From assembly GCA_947476515.1 (NCBI GenBank), contig CANJQZ010000124.1, positions 1 through 6,150 of the forward strand: DNA of 6,150 nt. The letters run 5' to 3'. Both the position numbers and the translations under genes were made by a program. Shown one piece after another: positions 4,947-6,150 of the stretch. Below the pieces are notes generated by a model that made no database searches, was not told where the DNA came from, and saw only the letters and a list, made by a program, of their open reading frames with translations. Numbering within the stretch: the first letter of the stretch is position 1; each line of letters begins with the position of its first letter. This DNA is from Flavobacteriales bacterium (GTDB lineage: Bacteria > Bacteroidota > Bacteroidia > Flavobacteriales_D > Crocinitomicaceae).

Positions 4947-6150
4947 TTAATCTAATACTTTAGGTGATTGCCAATCACCATTTTCTTTAATGAGTTCAAT
5001 TAAGGCTTCAACCGCATCAGACTCAGGTACATTTTTTCTCACAACCGTTTTTTCTTTATACAAATGAATCTTGCCTGGTCCCGTGCCGACATAACCATAA
5101 TCAGCGTCTGCCATTTCTCCCGGACCATTAACAATACAACCCATAATTCCGATTTTTAAACCTTTTAAATGAGATGTCCGCGCTCTTATTTTTGCCGTAG
5201 TTTCTTGCAAATCAAAAAGCGTTCTGCCACATGAAGGACAAGAAATATATTCGGTCTTTGAAATTCTAGTTCTTGTGGCTTGTAGAATTCCAAAAGCTGT
5301 TGAATTAATTATTTTTTGAGGCTGTGTTGCATTAATCCATAAACCATCACCAAAGCCATCGATCAACATTGCACCAGCGTCACTTGAAACTTCCAATTGA
5401 AAATTTTCAGCGTCAATATCCGTGGAATCAAACGATAATATCACAGGGTTTAAAAGATTATTTTTCGCTAAATTCAAATATAAATTGCGGAATATTTGAG
5501 TTTTGTTAGAGAATTTTGTTTTTGCAACGAGAATTAATTTAGGATAATCTACTAGGTTTTCGGGTAAGTTTTCTGTTGCTTCAAGGCTTAAAAAGGCCTG
5601 TTTATTTTTATCAATTTTTGATAGATCCCCGTCAGAAAAAAGAGGATAATAACCTTTTTTATCTTTATAATTAGTTGACCAATTAATCCAAGAACAGATT
5701 ACTCCAAGTGTTCCTGGCACCTCAAAAGTGATGCTATTATCCCCTATAAAAACATAATCTGCCGCTTGATCTTGCAGGTTCCATTTATCTAAATTATGAG
5801 AATAATTATAGCCGAAGGCGAAAAAACTAGCCGGAGAAATAGTGTCTTTTTTTGAAAAGTCTGCCATAACGACAGGAACATTTTTGCCACCGATATTGTG
5901 AATTAAAGTGGTCTCTCTTCTTGCATATTCATATGGATTATAAGGTAATTCTCCTTCATATTTAGGAAAATTGAAAGCATGCTGGTTCTTATATTTCTGT
6001 ACGATTTTTTGAGCAACGGGTATCTCATACTCTGGTTCTTCGGTTAAGGAAACGCGTATCGTGTCGCCAATACCATCCTCCAATAAAGCCCCAATACCAA
6101 CGGCGGACTTAATTCTCCCGTCTTCACCATCTCCCGCCTCGGTAACGCCC
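4947..6150 (-). CDS. ispG: 4-hydroxy-3-methylbut-2-enyl diphosphate synthase IspG, large form (5' end cut by window edge)
   Basis: IspG (GcpE) reduces the cyclic diphosphate MEcPP to HMBPP in the MEP isoprenoid pathway, using a [4Fe-4S] cluster in the cytoplasm. The last 400 codons are visible and the frame is open to the right edge. The first visible residues, GVTEAGDGEDGRIKSAVGIG, are the end of the TIM-barrel domain. The family motif GDTIRVSLTEEPEYEI follows, and then a long inserted domain of roughly 200 residues. The C-terminal domain has ISCPSCGRTLFDLQ (Cys304 and Cys307 in visible numbering) and MGCIVNGPGEMADADYGYVG (Cys338 and Glu345): three cysteines and a glutamate, the expected cluster ligands. 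The inserted domain marks the large form found in Bacteroidota, Chlamydiae and plants, rather than the short E. coli type. A TTG at 6083 is internal, not the start. Confidence 0.97.
   Translation of the reverse strand, partial: GVTEAGDGEDGRIKSAVGIGALLEDGIGDTIRVSLTEEPEYEIPVAQKIVQKYKNQHAFNFPKYEGELPYNPYEYARRETTLIHNIGGKNVPVVMADFSKKDTISPASFFAFGYNYSHNLDKWNLQDQAADYVFIGDNSITFEVPGTLGVICSWINWSTNYKDKKGYYPLFSDGDLSKIDKNKQAFLSLEATENLPENLVDYPKLILVAKTKFSNKTQIFRNLYLNLAKNNLLNPVILSFDSTDIDAENFQLEVSSDAGAMLIDGFGDGLWINATQPQKIINSTAFGILQATRTRISKTEYISCPSCGRTLFDLQETTAKIRARTSHLKGLKIGIMGCIVNGPGEMADADYGYVGTGPGKIHLYKEKTVVRKNVPESDAVEALIELIKENGDWQSPKVLD

Noticed and set aside
6081..6083. TTG as a start for a shorter 378-codon ispG.
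   Set aside because: The frame continues upstream with conserved IspG sequence (GVTEAGDGEDGRIKSAVGIG), so this TTG is an internal leucine codon.

Overview
The window reads as chromosomal DNA of a Bacteroidota bacterium, most likely from the Flavobacteriia or a nearby class. The DNA is AT-rich apart from one glycine-coding block. Shine-Dalgarno sequences are nearly absent. A DUF3098 gene follows ftsX, IspG is the large form with an inserted domain, and the exported protein carries a type IX secretion (T9SS) C-terminal signal. No genus can be named from the sequence. All six genes are on the minus strand, so transcription runs from the right edge to the left edge.

Right part (about 2184-6150): a run of core genes. 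It starts with the 3' two thirds of ispG (MEP isoprenoid pathway, cut by the right edge). After an 89-bp spacer that probably holds a promoter come ftsX, a small DUF3098 membrane protein gene, uppP and truB. The last four are packed like an operon, with gaps of 5 bp and 12 bp and then a 4-bp ATGA overlap. Three of the products touch one theme: IspG helps make isoprenoid precursors of the undecaprenyl carrier, UppP recycles that carrier, and FtsX belongs to the division and cell-wall hydrolase machinery. TruB (tRNA psi55 synthase) is a co-transcribed housekeeping gene.

Left part (1-2141): one long open frame of 713 visible codons with no stop before the left edge. It encodes a secreted multidomain surface protein: signal peptide, beta-helix-like N-terminal region, a 292-residue glycine-rich block (124 glycines by hand count) with collagen-like G-X-Y runs and poly-Gly/GGQ runs, two small C-terminal modules common in Bacteroidota exported proteins, and the start of a T9SS type-A sorting domain. 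The frame is easy to miss because its stop lies outside the window and the glycine codons create open shadow frames. A 24-nt near-perfect palindrome lies in the 42-bp gap between truB and this gene, ending 3 nt before its start codon.

The surface protein is the only accessory-looking part and holds most of the unusual signal. I see no CRISPR array, insertion sequence, tRNA, rRNA or phage gene, and no evidence for an entirely new multi-gene system.
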